A DNA stretch of 64,000 bases from Shewanella sp. VB17 (GCF_013248905.1 NZ_JABRVS010000001.1:2480001-2544000); one strand, 5' to 3'. Shown: positions 42,896 to 52,848, counted from the first letter of the stretch. Numbers and translations: made by a program. The notes: generated from the sequence alone by a model not told the origin.

Positions 42896-44335
42896 CTAAG
42901 CAACGATTAATATTTTACAAGTATTAGTACCACCAATGGTTTCCATTGAATCCCCTTTTGTCATCAACACCATATCACCGCTGTTAAGATCTTCAGATGT
43001 AGCCAGTGCGGCTAATGCTTGACGTGCAACGTCATCGGCACTCACATTAGTTGAATCGAAATAAATGGGTTTTACTCCCCGATACATGGCCATTTTCGCT
43101 AATGTGACATCATGACGAGATAAAGCAAAAATAGGCAATGATGAACTTATTCGTGACATGAGTTCTGCGGTTGCACCAGATTCGGTTAATGCGACAATGG
43201 CTTTAATGCCTTTAAGATGGTTGGCTGCGTACATAGTGGATAATGCAATTGTTTCTTCAATTGACTCAAAACTTTGATCTGGTCTATGTTTAAATAGTTG
43301 TACGCTTGGATGTGCTTCAGCGCCTAGGCATACGTCCGACATGGCTGTGACGGTTTCTACTGGGAAGTCACCTGCTGCTGTTTCAGCTGAGAGCATAACG
43401 GCATCGGTACCGTCGAGCACTGCATTCGCCACATCCATGACTTCTGCACGTGTCGGCATCGAGTTGGTGATCATTGACTCCATCATTTGTGTGGCCGTGA
43501 TCACGCTTTTGTTGAGTTCACGAGAGCGGTTGATAAGCTTTTTCTGCACAGCAACAAGCGCTGGATCGCCAATTTCAACCCCTAAATCACCTCGAGCCAC
43601 CATCACAACATCTGAGGCGAGGATCACATCATCCATCGCAGCCTCTGTTGCAACGGCTTCAGCACGTTCCACTTTAGCCACAATCAGTGCATTACTGCCA
43701 GCAGCGCGAGCTAATGAGCGAGCATAGTGAAGATCGGTGCCATTACGGGGGAAGGAAACAGCGAGGTAGTCAACTTGAATTTCAGCAGCGGTGATAATAT
43801 CACGCTTATCTTTTTCAGTTAGCGCTGCCGCGGATAAGCCGCCACCTTGTTTATTGATCCCTTTATTATTGGATAAGGGACCAGCAACGGTCACTGAAGT
43901 GTGTATTTTATTGCCATCGATTTGTTCGACACGTAATTGAACCCGACCGTCATCAAGCATCAAAATGTCACCAATATTGACATCATTAGGTAATGCTTTG
44001 TAGTCGATACCCACCTGGTCTTCATTACCTAACCCTGTTTCCAGTTCAGCATCTAATATAAAGCGGTGGTTTAATGGTAGGTGTATTTTTTTATTATCTT
44101 GGAAGGTTGATATTCGAATTTTAGGGCCTTGAAGATCACCCAATACAGCGACATGAACTCCCAGCTCTTTAGCAATTTTTCGTGTGTCTGCAGCGCGTTT
44201 GATGTGGTCTTCAGGTGAGCCGTGAGAGAAATTAAGTCGTACAACGTTAGCCCCTGCTTTTATCATACGACGTAGGGTGTCATCGCGATCAGTTGCTGGA
44301 CCCAAAGTAGTGACAATTTTGGTTCTGCGGAACAT
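42896..44335 (-). CDS. pykA: Pyruvate kinase, PykA type
   Basis: The 479-residue enzyme converts phosphoenolpyruvate and ADP to pyruvate and ATP. The start MFRRTKIVTTLGPATDRDD and length match PykA (type II). It has AGANVVRLNFSHG, DVVMVARGDLGVEIG, KSVITATQMMESMI and TRAEVMDVANAVLDGTDAVMLSAETA. In Shewanella pykA belongs to the HexR regulon; a palindrome was not clear in the 180 bp upstream. It lies next to hexR, transcribed in the same direction. Confidence 0.97.
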   Translation of the reverse strand: MFRRTKIVTTLGPATDRDDTLRRMIKAGANVVRLNFSHGSPEDHIKRAADTRKIAKELGVHVAVLGDLQGPKIRISTFQDNKKIHLPLNHRFILDAELETGLGNEDQVGIDYKALPNDVNIGDILMLDDGRVQLRVEQIDGNKIHTSVTVAGPLSNNKGINKQGGGLSAAALTEKDKRDIITAAEIQVDYLAVSFPRNGTDLHYARSLARAAGSNALIVAKVERAEAVATEAAMDDVILASDVVMVARGDLGVEIGDPALVAVQKKLINRSRELNKSVITATQMMESMITNSMPTRAEVMDVANAVLDGTDAVMLSAETAAGDFPVETVTAMSDVCLGAEAHPSVQLFKHRPDQSFESIEETIALSTMYAANHLKGIKAIVALTESGATAELMSRISSSLPIFALSRHDVTLAKMAMYRGVKPIYFDSTNVSADDVARQALAALATSEDLNSGDMVLMTKGDSMETIGGTNTCKILIVA

Positions 44336-44515
44336 GAGATACTCCGTTAATGTGTAAAAAATATGACATTATATTAACAGGTAATGGATGTTTTTGTAGG
44401 AAAGTTACCAACAAAATGATCTTATATAAAGGATGAAATAGATGAGGTTAACTGAAATATGAGCGGTATTACGACAGAATAATGATGTGATACTGCCACA
44501 ATACCGAGAAAAAGA

Positions 44516-45370
44516 TCACAAATTGGGATCTTTATCTATCCTAGATTCTTTCAATACCTCTTTAACACGTTTCAAACTTTCTCTAAAGCGTGGTCCACGA
44601 CGTAGAGTAAAACCGGTTGCAAGTACATCAATCACAACTAGTTGAGCTAAGCGAGAAGCCATAGGCAAATACATGTCGGTATCTTCAGGGACTTCTAAGG
44701 TGACAGGTAATGTACATTCATATGAGAGAGGTGAATTACGGGTTGTTAGGCCTATTACTGCCGCACCATTCTCCCTTGCGATACGGGCTATATCGATCAT
44801 TGATTTAGTGCGACCAGTATGTGAAATTAAGACGATAACATCTCCTTCACCGCTGTTAATACAGCTCATTCGTTGCATTAAAACATCATCAAAACAAATA
44901 ACTGGGACGTTGAATCTGAAAAATTTATTTTGTGCATCATGAGCAACAGAAGCAGATGCGCCAAGGCCAAAAAATGAAATTTTCTTGGCTTGAGTCAGTA
45001 TGTCAACGGCTCTATTGATGGCTGCTGTATCAATGCTTTGTCTTGCTGTATCAAGGGAAGCCATTGAAGATTCGAATATTTTTGTTGTGTATGAATCAGG
45101 GCTGTCATTTTCTTCTACATGACGACTGACATAAGGTGTCCCATTGGCTAAACTTTGAGCTAAGTGAAGTTTGAAGTCAGGAAAACCTTTGGTATCCAAT
45201 CTGCGGCAGAAACGGTTGACGGTAGGTTCACTCACATCAGCCATTTTAGCTAATGTAGCTATACTAGAGTGGATTGCTGTTTGAGGCGAGGCTAAAATAA
45301 CCTCAGCGACTTTTCGCTCTGATTTACTAAAATGTGTAAGGCTTTTTTGAACCTTCTCTAGGGTATTCAT
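44516..45370 (-). CDS. hexR: HexR, RpiR-family regulator of central carbon metabolism
   Basis: The 284-residue protein has an N-terminal HTH_6 domain (about 1-77; SKSERKVAEVILASPQTAIHSSIATLAKMADVSEPTVNRFCRRL) and a C-terminal SIS sugar-phosphate domain (about 120-260; FFGLGASASVAHDAQNKFFR). HexR binds 2-keto-3-deoxy-6-phosphogluconate and controls the Entner-Doudoroff and linked genes. It is divergent from zwf, with a candidate operator between them. The start MNTLEKVQKSL matches the family. Confidence 0.95.
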   Translation of the reverse strand: MNTLEKVQKSLTHFSKSERKVAEVILASPQTAIHSSIATLAKMADVSEPTVNRFCRRLDTKGFPDFKLHLAQSLANGTPYVSRHVEENDSPDSYTTKIFESSMASLDTARQSIDTAAINRAVDILTQAKKISFFGLGASASVAHDAQNKFFRFNVPVICFDDVLMQRMSCINSGEGDVIVLISHTGRTKSMIDIARIARENGAAVIGLTTRNSPLSYECTLPVTLEVPEDTDMYLPMASRLAQLVVIDVLATGFTLRRGPRFRESLKRVKEVLKESRIDKDPNL

Positions 45371-45676
45371 ATGCGTATATCCACTCGAAAGTAATGTAAT
45401 TATATTTTATTTTTTTGTCATTTTTGTACGTTTTAAGTCGCAGAAACGTGACGTGGGTGACGAATGATAATGAATGAATGGGGTAAACTTTTTATTATAT
45501 ATAGCCATTTAATCAACAAAAGCATATCAGATTATGTATAGCAATGCCTAGGGCTGTTAGTGTCGTATTTTTACAGAATTTTGATGCAATTAATAAATCC
45601 TGTTGTTATATTACAACAAATGGGTGAGTTCTCATCGATTCGATGGGGCACCACGATGAAAGGAGATTGAGAAGCT
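45371..45676. promoter_or_regulatory. Divergent hexR / zwf control region
   Basis: The 306 bp must hold both promoters. A second AT-rich site, AATGTAATTATATTTTA near 45395, partly fits the HexR pattern on the hexR side. The zwf ribosome site AAAGGAG is at 45659-45665. Confidence 0.55.
45601..45618 (+). promoter_or_regulatory. Candidate HexR operator upstream of zwf
   Basis: TGTTGTTATATTACAACA is an 18-bp inverted repeat with outer arms TGTTGT and ACAACA. It resembles the TGTAAT-N-ATTACA-type HexR operator of Shewanella and lies 59 bp before the zwf start. Confidence 0.6.
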
Positions 45677-47149
45677 ATGGGCATAACAACACCAGAAGCC
45701 AAAGCTTGTGATTTTGTATTGTTTGGTACTAAAGGTGACTTAGCTCGTCGTAAATTACTGCCTTCATTATATCAACTGGATAAGGCGGGTTTACTTAACG
45801 AAGAGACGAAAGTGATTGGCGTTGCTAAAGATGCTTTTACTGATAAAGAATATAATGAATTAGTCGTTAAGGCGTTAACAGGCTTTATCAAAGAAGAACT
45901 CTGTCAAGAGACTCTGGCTCGTTTCTTAGCGCGTTGTCATTATATTGGCACCAACTTCACCGAATCAGAAGGTTATCAAGCCTTTCATGAACTGTTAGAA
46001 CCGACAAAACGTGTCATGGTCAGTTATTTTGCGACGCCACCTTCTATTTTTGGTGATATTTGTCGTTGCCTTCACGAACAAAACCTTATTCACTCTGACT
46101 CTCGTGTTGTGCTTGAAAAGCCGATTGGTTCAGATCTGGCATCATCTAAAGTGATCAATGATCAAGTGGCTGCTTTTTACAACGAAGATCAGGTATACCG
46201 TATTGACCATTATTTAGGTAAAGAGACGGTTCAAAATCTCATCGCACTGCGTTTTGCAAATTCTTTATTTGCATCTAAATGGGATAACAGAACCATAGAT
46301 CATGTTCAGCTCACAGTGGCTGAAGAGGTAGGTATTGAAGGCCGTTGGGGCTACTTCGATAAAGCAGGACAAATGCGAGATATGATTCAAAATCATCTTT
46401 TGCAAGTGCTGACCCTCGTGGCGATGGATCCACCAGTTAATCTCGATGCTGACAGTATTCGTGATGAGAAAGTGAAAGTACTTAAATCACTGCGGCCTAT
46501 TAATTTAGATAATATTTACGAAAATACGGTACGTGGTCAGTACTCTGCCGGTTTCTTACAGGGCTCTCCTGTACCAGGATATCTGGAAGAAGAAGGTGCG
46601 AACACACAATCGAATGCTGAAACGTTTGTTGCTCTGCGTGTCGATATCGATAATTGGCGTTGGGCTGGCGTGCCTTTTTACCTTAGAAGTGGTAAACGGA
46701 TGCCGACTAAGAGTTCTGAGATTGTGGTGTACTTTAAAAATCCGCCTCATAATTTATACCGTTCAAATTACCGTAATCTGCCACCCAATAAATTAACAAT
46801 CCGTTTGCAGCCTCATGAAGGTATTGAAATTCAGATGATGAATAAGGTGCCAGGTCTTGAGCAAAAACAACGTCTACAAACCACTAAACTTGATTTAAGT
46901 TTCACCGACACGTTTAAAAATGAACGTATTGCTGATGCTTACGAACGTTTGTTACTCGAGGCAATGTTAGGTAATCAGGCATTGTTTGTACGTCGTGATG
47001 AAGTCGAGCAGGCCTGGACGTGGGTTGATGGGATTATTGAATCTTGGACTGAAAGCAATGATAAGCCTAAACCCTATCCTGCAGGCAGCTGGGGACCTGT
47101 GGCAGCGGTTGCTTTGATAGCAAAAGATGGCCGCTCTTGGGATGAATAA
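45677..47149 (+). CDS. zwf: Glucose-6-phosphate 1-dehydrogenase
   Basis: The 490-residue enzyme oxidises glucose-6-phosphate with NADP, the first step of the oxidative pentose phosphate and Entner-Doudoroff routes. It shows the cofactor loop FGTKGDLARRKLLPSLYQL, EKPIGSDLASSK, the active site RIDHYLGKETVQN and RWAGVPFYLRSGKRM. It heads the operon zwf-pgl-edd-eda, with gaps of 12, 9 and 17 bp. Confidence 0.97.
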   Translation: MGITTPEAKACDFVLFGTKGDLARRKLLPSLYQLDKAGLLNEETKVIGVAKDAFTDKEYNELVVKALTGFIKEELCQETLARFLARCHYIGTNFTESEGYQAFHELLEPTKRVMVSYFATPPSIFGDICRCLHEQNLIHSDSRVVLEKPIGSDLASSKVINDQVAAFYNEDQVYRIDHYLGKETVQNLIALRFANSLFASKWDNRTIDHVQLTVAEEVGIEGRWGYFDKAGQMRDMIQNHLLQVLTLVAMDPPVNLDADSIRDEKVKVLKSLRPINLDNIYENTVRGQYSAGFLQGSPVPGYLEEEGANTQSNAETFVALRVDIDNWRWAGVPFYLRSGKRMPTKSSEIVVYFKNPPHNLYRSNYRNLPPNKLTIRLQPHEGIEIQMMNKVPGLEQKQRLQTTKLDLSFTDTFKNERIADAYERLLLEAMLGNQALFVRRDEVEQAWTWVDGIIESWTESNDKPKPYPAGSWGPVAAVALIAKDGRSWDE

Positions 47150-47161
47150 AGGAGATAAGAC

Positions 47162-47860
47162 ATGATTCAAGCAAGTGTATTTAAGTCATTTGAGAATAAA
47201 GAAGCGTTAGAGGAGCAGCTTGCTGAACGTATTGCACAGCAACTTCAAGCGGGTGTCGATAGTCGTGGGAAAGCCAGTTTGATCGTTTCTGGAGGGTCGA
47301 CACCACTGAAGTTATTCCAGTTGCTGAGCAACAAAAAGGTTGAGTGGGGGGAGGTGTATATTACGTTAGCTGATGAGCGTTGGGTTGACGCGGAAGCTAA
47401 TGATTCTAATGAAAAATTGGTTAGAGCTCATCTCCTGCAAAATAAAGCGGCGAATGCGAAGTTTCAAGGGTTAAAGAATATGTTTTCCACTCCAGAAGAG
47501 GGGTGTGACATGGCGATAGAACAATTAGCGCATTTACCACGTCCTTTTGATGTGGTGATTTTAGGTATGGGAAATGACGGGCATACATGTTCTTGGTTTC
47601 CTTGCTCGAAAGAGATTGACGTTGCGCTGTCTACAGATGAACTGTGCGTAGCAGTGAATCCTGAGAGTGCACCCAACTCACGTTTATCTTTATCTAAAAC
47701 CGCGGTTCTGGCGAGTCGTCAGATATATTTACACATTGTCGGTGAACAAAAGTTAACGGTTTATCGTCAAGCGCTCGAAAACGAGAACGCAAATAGCATG
47801 CCGATCAGGGCTGTTTTAGGTCAAAACAAGACCCCTGTCGATGTTTATTGGAGCGCCTAA
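47162..47860 (+). CDS. pgl: 6-phosphogluconolactonase
   Basis: The 232-residue DevB-type enzyme hydrolyses 6-phosphogluconolactone made by Zwf. It has LIVSGGSTPLKLFQLL, TLADERWVDAEANDSNE and VILGMGNDGHTCSWFP, where the HTCSWFP replaces the usual HTASLFP. That is a minor change outside the likely catalytic His. It lies between zwf and edd. Confidence 0.95.
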   Translation: MIQASVFKSFENKEALEEQLAERIAQQLQAGVDSRGKASLIVSGGSTPLKLFQLLSNKKVEWGEVYITLADERWVDAEANDSNEKLVRAHLLQNKAANAKFQGLKNMFSTPEEGCDMAIEQLAHLPRPFDVVILGMGNDGHTCSWFPCSKEIDVALSTDELCVAVNPESAPNSRLSLSKTAVLASRQIYLHIVGEQKLTVYRQALENENANSMPIRAVLGQNKTPVDVYWSA

Positions 47861-47869
47861 GGAGCCATT

Positions 47870-49696
47870 ATGCACTCAGTAGTTCAGGCAGTAACAGATA
47901 GAATCATAGCCAGAAGCAAAGAACCAAGAGCAAAATATTTAGCGGCCCTCGATGAGGCTAAAAATAATGGGGTGCATCGTAGTTCCCTGAGCTGTGGCAA
48001 TCTAGCCCATGGTTTTGCAGCGTGTAAACCTGACGACAAACAGTCTATTAAAGCGTTAACTAAAGCCAATATCGGTATCGTTACTGCATTTAATGACATG
48101 CTGTCGGCTCATCAGCCTTACGAAACCTACCCGGATTTATTAAAGCAAGCGTGTGCTGAAGTCGGCAGTGTTGCTCAAGTGGCCGCTGGGGTTCCTGCGA
48201 TGTGTGATGGTGTGACTCAAGGGCAACCAGGCATGGAGTTAAGTTTACTTAGTCGCGAAGTGATAGCCATGTCTACAGCGATTGGGTTGTCGCATAATAT
48301 GTTTGACGGTGCCTTGTTGCTGGGGATCTGTGACAAGATAGTACCGGGTCTTTTGATTGGTGCATTGAGTTTCGGTCATCTGCCAATGTTATTCGTCCCG
48401 GCAGGCCCAATGAAGTCTGGGATCCCCAATAAAGAGAAAGCCCGGATCCGGCAGAAATTTGCACAAGGTTTGGTTGATCGTACCGTGTTACTTGAAGCAG
48501 AATCGGCATCCTATCACAGTGCGGGAACATGCACTTTTTACGGAACCGCCAATAGTAATCAGTTAATGTTAGAAGTAATGGGGTTGCAGCTCCCCGGATC
48601 ATCATTTGTGAACCCTGATGATCCTTTGCGTGAGGTGCTAAATAAAACGGCGGCTCAGCAAGTGTGTCGTTTGACGGAAATGGGCACTCAATATACGCCT
48701 ATTGGTGAAATTGTTAATGAGAAATCAATCGTTAATGGGATAGTTGCCTTGCTCGCGACAGGCGGGTCAACGAATTTGACGATGCATATTGTTGCCGCCG
48801 CCCGTGCAGCAGGAGTGATGGTTAACTGGGATGATTTTTCAGAGCTTTCTGATGCAGTGCCATTAATTGCCCGTGTGTACCCTAATGGTCATGCAGATAT
48901 TAATCACTTTCATGCGGCAGGTGGAATGGCTTTTTTAGTGAAAGAATTGCTTGATGGAGGTCTTTTACATGAAGATGTTAACACGGTTGCAGGTTACGGG
49001 CTGCGTAAATATACCCAAGAGCCGCGTTTGGTTGAGGGTAAGTTAACTTGGGTTGATGGACAAGCAGACAGTTTAGACAAAGAGGTGTTGACTAAAGTCA
49101 GTGAACCTTTCCAAGTAAACGGTGGACTTAAGTTACTTAAAGGTAACCTTGGTCGTGCAGTGATCAAGGTCTCGGCTGTGCAAGAGCAACATCGTATCGT
49201 TGAAGCACCTGCCGTGGTGATTGATGATCAAAATAAACTTGAGGCTATTTTCAAAGCTGGTGAGCTGGATAAAGATTGTGTTGTTGTTGTTAAAGGACAA
49301 GGCCCTAAAGCTATTGGCATGCCTGAGCTACATAAATTAACACCAATATTAGGTACGCTTCAAGATCGTGGTTTTAAGGTTGCTCTGTTGACTGATGGCC
49401 GTATGTCTGGCGCATCAGGAAAAGTGCTTGCAGCTATCCATCTGACACCTGAGGCGTTAGATGGCGGGGCTATCGCTAAAATTCAAAATGGAGATATGAT
49501 CCGCATTAATGCCAAGACCGGAGAGCTAACACTGTTGCTTTCAGTCGCAGAAATACAGGCTCGAGAGGCTGAAAAGGTCATGTTGCGTAGTACCAGTTAT
49601 GGGATGGGTCGAGAGTTGTTCGGTGCATTACGTTCAAATTTAAGTAGCCCGGAAACTGGTGCACGTTGTACCAGTACCATAGATGAAAACTATTAA
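47870..49696 (+). CDS. edd: Phosphogluconate dehydratase
   Basis: The 608-residue [4Fe-4S] enzyme of the IlvD/Edd family makes 2-keto-3-deoxy-6-phosphogluconate from 6-phosphogluconate. The cluster-binding cysteines lie in SLSCGNLAHGF, PAMCDGVTQGQPGMELS and LLGICDKIVPG. It has LLTDGRMSGASGKV near the C-terminus. It lies between pgl and eda, and its product is the HexR ligand. Confidence 0.97.
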   Translation: MHSVVQAVTDRIIARSKEPRAKYLAALDEAKNNGVHRSSLSCGNLAHGFAACKPDDKQSIKALTKANIGIVTAFNDMLSAHQPYETYPDLLKQACAEVGSVAQVAAGVPAMCDGVTQGQPGMELSLLSREVIAMSTAIGLSHNMFDGALLLGICDKIVPGLLIGALSFGHLPMLFVPAGPMKSGIPNKEKARIRQKFAQGLVDRTVLLEAESASYHSAGTCTFYGTANSNQLMLEVMGLQLPGSSFVNPDDPLREVLNKTAAQQVCRLTEMGTQYTPIGEIVNEKSIVNGIVALLATGGSTNLTMHIVAAARAAGVMVNWDDFSELSDAVPLIARVYPNGHADINHFHAAGGMAFLVKELLDGGLLHEDVNTVAGYGLRKYTQEPRLVEGKLTWVDGQADSLDKEVLTKVSEPFQVNGGLKLLKGNLGRAVIKVSAVQEQHRIVEAPAVVIDDQNKLEAIFKAGELDKDCVVVVKGQGPKAIGMPELHKLTPILGTLQDRGFKVALLTDGRMSGASGKVLAAIHLTPEALDGGAIAKIQNGDMIRINAKTGELTLLLSVAEIQAREAEKVMLRSTSYGMGRELFGALRSNLSSPETGARCTSTIDENY

Positions 49697-49713
49697 TTAG
49701 GAAGAATATTGCA

Positions 49714-50355
49714 ATGTCTAAGAATAACTGGTCGTTACAAGCACAAGATATTTTTAATCGTAGCCCCATTGTTCCTGTTATGGTGATCAATAAAATTGAA
49801 GATGCTGTGCCGTTAGCGAAAGCACTGGTTGCTGGTGGGATCAGCGTATTGGAAGTTACGCTACGTACCGCTTGCGCATTAGAGGCTATCACTAAAATTG
49901 CGAAAGAAGTGCCTGATGCGTTAGTGGGGGCTGGGACTGTTTTAAATGAAGCGCAGCTTAAGCAAGCCGTCAATGCTGGTGCTCAATTTGTGATAAGCCC
50001 GGGTGCCACACCGAGTTTATTGAAAGCGGCAATGGAGGGCTCTGTGCCGTTAATTCCAGGTGTAGCCAGTATTTCTGAAGTCATGGCAGGTATGGCATTG
50101 GGGTACACTAACTTTAAATTTTTTCCGGCTGAAGCTTCTGGTGGAGTCAAGGCATTGAAGGCTTTTTCTGGTCCACTTGCCGATATTCGTTTTTGTCCTA
50201 CGGGAGGAATAACGCCAAGTAGCTATAAAGATTACCTCGCTCTGAGCAATGTTGATTGTATTGGTGGTAGCTGGATTGCTCCTTCTGATGCGATGGAGCA
50301 AGGTGATTGGGCACGTATAACTCAACTTTGTAAAGCTGCAATTAGCGGTATTTAA
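49714..50355 (+). CDS. eda: KDPG aldolase (bifunctional Eda)
   Basis: The 213-residue class I aldolase cleaves 2-keto-3-deoxy-6-phosphogluconate to pyruvate and glyceraldehyde-3-phosphate. The active-site Glu is in VLEVTLRT and the Schiff-base Lys in NFKFFPAEASGG; CPTGGITPSSYKDYL binds the phosphate. It ends the operon and is followed by a strong terminator. Confidence 0.97.
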   Translation: MSKNNWSLQAQDIFNRSPIVPVMVINKIEDAVPLAKALVAGGISVLEVTLRTACALEAITKIAKEVPDALVGAGTVLNEAQLKQAVNAGAQFVISPGATPSLLKAAMEGSVPLIPGVASISEVMAGMALGYTNFKFFPAEASGGVKALKAFSGPLADIRFCPTGGITPSSYKDYLALSNVDCIGGSWIAPSDAMEQGDWARITQLCKAAISGI

Positions 50356-50370
50356 TCCCTGCGTCATTAA

Positions 50371-50414
50371 TTTATACAAGAAAGGCGACCTAAAAGGTGC
50401 CTTTTTTGTATAAA
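50371..50414 (+). terminator. Terminator after eda
   Basis: AAAGGC-GACCT and AGGT-GCCTTT pair, followed by TTTTTTG, and the outer TTTATACAA/TTGTATAAA extends the stem. It is strong on the plus strand and, through the outer arm, probably works in both directions. Confidence 0.85.
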
Positions 50415-50451
50415 TAGTAGTAAATCATGCGTTGTCAAAGTGAAGACTATT

Positions 50452-51030
50452 TTAGTGTGATTGGTATGATGAGGTATTAAATTCAGTATCAACACGCCAG
50501 ACTCGGTATCTTAGTTCGCTACCTTGTGGTAGGTAGAAGACCTTAGGTAAGCGACTATCATACTTGAGCATTAATTTATCCTGTATCGATAGAAACTGCT
50601 CAGTTTTTGCTTTGTCAAAGCAAGCCATCAGGGTGCTGGGACCTGGCTTAATACTGTTGACTTGATAGTATTGATATCCCCATCCTTTAACGGTGAGAGT
50701 GGTGAGTGCACCAAATAAACCGTGTTTATTACAGTCGACTAATTGCGTCTTTCCTATCTGTATCTCAACCATATAATCGGCTTCATTATTTAACTGAGAT
50801 AAGGTTAAGATATGCTGCTCCATTCCTTGATTTGGGGCAGGGAACATTTTTACATTTTCATCTGCTTGATAATTGATAGAGCTAAACGTTTGTGAAGTGA
50901 TCATCTTGTGTTGATATTCCTTGTTCTGTGAGCTGTCGGCTGCTAATAGATTAAATGAAAACAATGCTATAGCTAGTACTGATGTGCTGATAATGCGTGC
51001 TGTCGAAGAAAGTGATCTTGGTATTGTCAT
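50452..51030 (-). CDS. eco: Ecotin, periplasmic serine protease inhibitor
   Basis: The 192-residue precursor starts at the ATG at 51030, which gives a good signal peptide (RSLSSTARIISTSVLAIALF, cleavage about LLAA/DS); the frame is open to 51078. The mature part follows E. coli ecotin: MFPAPNQGMEQHILTL, VEIQIGKTQLVDCNKHGLFG, LTVKGWGYQYYQV, YDSRLPKVFYLP and LRYRVWRVD. The disulfide cysteines are residues 100 and 137. The reactive-site P1 residue is Leu (STLMAC, residue 134) in place of Met in E. coli, so the target protease range may differ. It protects against host, predator or own secreted proteases. Confidence 0.93.
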   Translation of the reverse strand: MTIPRSLSSTARIISTSVLAIALFSFNLLAADSSQNKEYQHKMITSQTFSSINYQADENVKMFPAPNQGMEQHILTLSQLNNEADYMVEIQIGKTQLVDCNKHGLFGALTTLTVKGWGYQYYQVNSIKPGPSTLMACFDKAKTEQFLSIQDKLMLKYDSRLPKVFYLPQGSELRYRVWRVDTEFNTSSYQSH

Positions 51031-51219
51031 GAAATATCTCAATAGCGGTAAAGTTAATGTATGGGTGTATTTAATCATATAAACGTAGAACAGATTGAAA
51101 AGGGTTTATTTTTTTAATTGCGGTGTTGTGTATTTTTACTGTTTATCGTGGATAATTGTTATTTTTGTTTGGCTTGACTATTATGTTGGTTGTTTGATAT
51201 AAATTTTATTGAGGATTAA

Positions 51220-52848
51220 GTGCTATTTCATGCTAAGAGTCTAACGGTCAATCAATTTACTCTGCTTGTTACTGTCTATTATGTGTGTATTTTCAATATT
51301 CCTTTTTTTAAGCTGGTTAAGCTAGGGGTTGAAAAACAAACTGAAACCGATGTTTTTTTTATTGCAACACTCCCGTTATTTTTAGTTTTCTTGATTAGTT
51401 TTTTCTTCTCATGTGTAAGTGTTAAATATCTTTTAAAGCCTATTTTTATCTTGATAACCTTACTTTCATCGGGTGTGTTTTTTGCAGAACTTCAGTACGG
51501 TGCCGTGTTTGATATTGAAATGATCGCGAATATTATGCAAACCAATCAGGCTGAAGCCTTAACCTACGTTAATTTTTCGTCTTTGTGCTATTTTATGTTG
51601 ACAGGTATAATACCTACAGTATTGATTTTTAAGGTTAACATAGTTTACAAGCCTGTCATCAATGAAGCTATCCATAAACTGGTATTTATGCTTATCATGC
51701 TCATGGGAATTGGCTTTATTGCTTTCTTTTATTACCCTCACTATGCTGCATTTAATCATCATAATGACCAGCTTAGGCGCTCAATCATCCCCACTTATTT
51801 TATGCGCTCGATAATGCTATATATTAGTCAATATTATTTGCAGACTCCTTTGCCTTATCTACAGCAAGGGCTTGATGCGGTGAATATACGTCCTGTAGGT
51901 AATGGGAAAGGGAACCTTATTGTGTTAGTTGTGGGGGAAACAGCTAGGGCAATGAATTATGAATACTATGGTTATGACAGGCCGACAAATACTTATACTA
52001 AAAAACATGGACTGACTGCTTTTCAAGATACGAGTTCCTGTGGGACTACAACAGCGGTGTCAGTGCCTTGCATGTTTTCAAACATGACAAGAATTCAATA
52101 TGATGCCAGACAATCTCAAGCACAAGATAATGTTCTTGATGTATTAGAACATGCGGGTATTCAACAGATTTGGTTCGATAATGACAGTGGCTGTAAAGGG
52201 GTGTGCGACAGGATAAATCATGTGATGATTGCACGGGATAGTGATCCTGAATTATGCAATGGCGACTACTGTTATGATCAAATACTCTTGGATAAATTGG
52301 ACACTGCCTTCGTTAGCATTGACAATCGTGATACGCTTATTGTATTGCATATTATTGGCTCACATGGTCCAACATATTATCTACGCTATCCACAGGAGCA
52401 TCAATATTTTATTCCCGATTGCCCCCGTAGTGATATACAGCACTGTAGTGCCCAAGCGTTAATGAATACGTATGATAATACGATCCTCTACACGGACTAT
52501 ATTATTGCGGGTGTGATTGATAGATTAAAAGCACAGTCTGCACAGTTTAATACTGGCATGATATATCTGTCTGATCATGGTGAGTCACTCGCAGAGAAGG
52601 GACTTTATTTACATGGAACCCCCTATGCGATCGCCCCCGATGAGCAAATTAAAATTCCTCTGTTAACCTGGTTTTCTACGTCGTTTAGCGAGGAAAATAA
52701 ATTAGATCAAATGTGTTTGAGTCGAAAAGCAGATCTGGGTGGTTTTTCTCATGATAACTTATTTGATTCATTATTGGGCTTGATGTTTATTGAGACGATT
52801 GTTTATGATAGAAATCTTGATATTTTCGATTCATGTCGAGGGGAATAA
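51220..52848 (+). CDS. eptA: Phosphoethanolamine transferase, EptA family
   Basis: The 542-residue inner-membrane enzyme has five N-terminal helices (residues about 10-210) and a periplasmic sulfatase-fold domain. The catalytic metal and nucleophile region is LIVLVVGETARAMNYEYYGYDR and SSCGTTTAVSVPCMFS (Thr nucleophile in CGTTT), with HIIGSHGPTYYLRYP and IYLSDHGESLAEKGLYLHG. It moves phosphoethanolamine to lipid A, lowering negative charge, and releases diacylglycerol. The GTG at 51220 with GAGGA upstream is the start. It is monocistronic. The exact acceptor (lipid A or core) is inferred. Confidence 0.9.
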   Translation: MLFHAKSLTVNQFTLLVTVYYVCIFNIPFFKLVKLGVEKQTETDVFFIATLPLFLVFLISFFFSCVSVKYLLKPIFILITLLSSGVFFAELQYGAVFDIEMIANIMQTNQAEALTYVNFSSLCYFMLTGIIPTVLIFKVNIVYKPVINEAIHKLVFMLIMLMGIGFIAFFYYPHYAAFNHHNDQLRRSIIPTYFMRSIMLYISQYYLQTPLPYLQQGLDAVNIRPVGNGKGNLIVLVVGETARAMNYEYYGYDRPTNTYTKKHGLTAFQDTSSCGTTTAVSVPCMFSNMTRIQYDARQSQAQDNVLDVLEHAGIQQIWFDNDSGCKGVCDRINHVMIARDSDPELCNGDYCYDQILLDKLDTAFVSIDNRDTLIVLHIIGSHGPTYYLRYPQEHQYFIPDCPRSDIQHCSAQALMNTYDNTILYTDYIIAGVIDRLKAQSAQFNTGMIYLSDHGESLAEKGLYLHGTPYAIAPDEQIKIPLLTWFSTSFSEENKLDQMCLSRKADLGGFSHDNLFDSLLGLMFIETIVYDRNLDIFDSCRGE

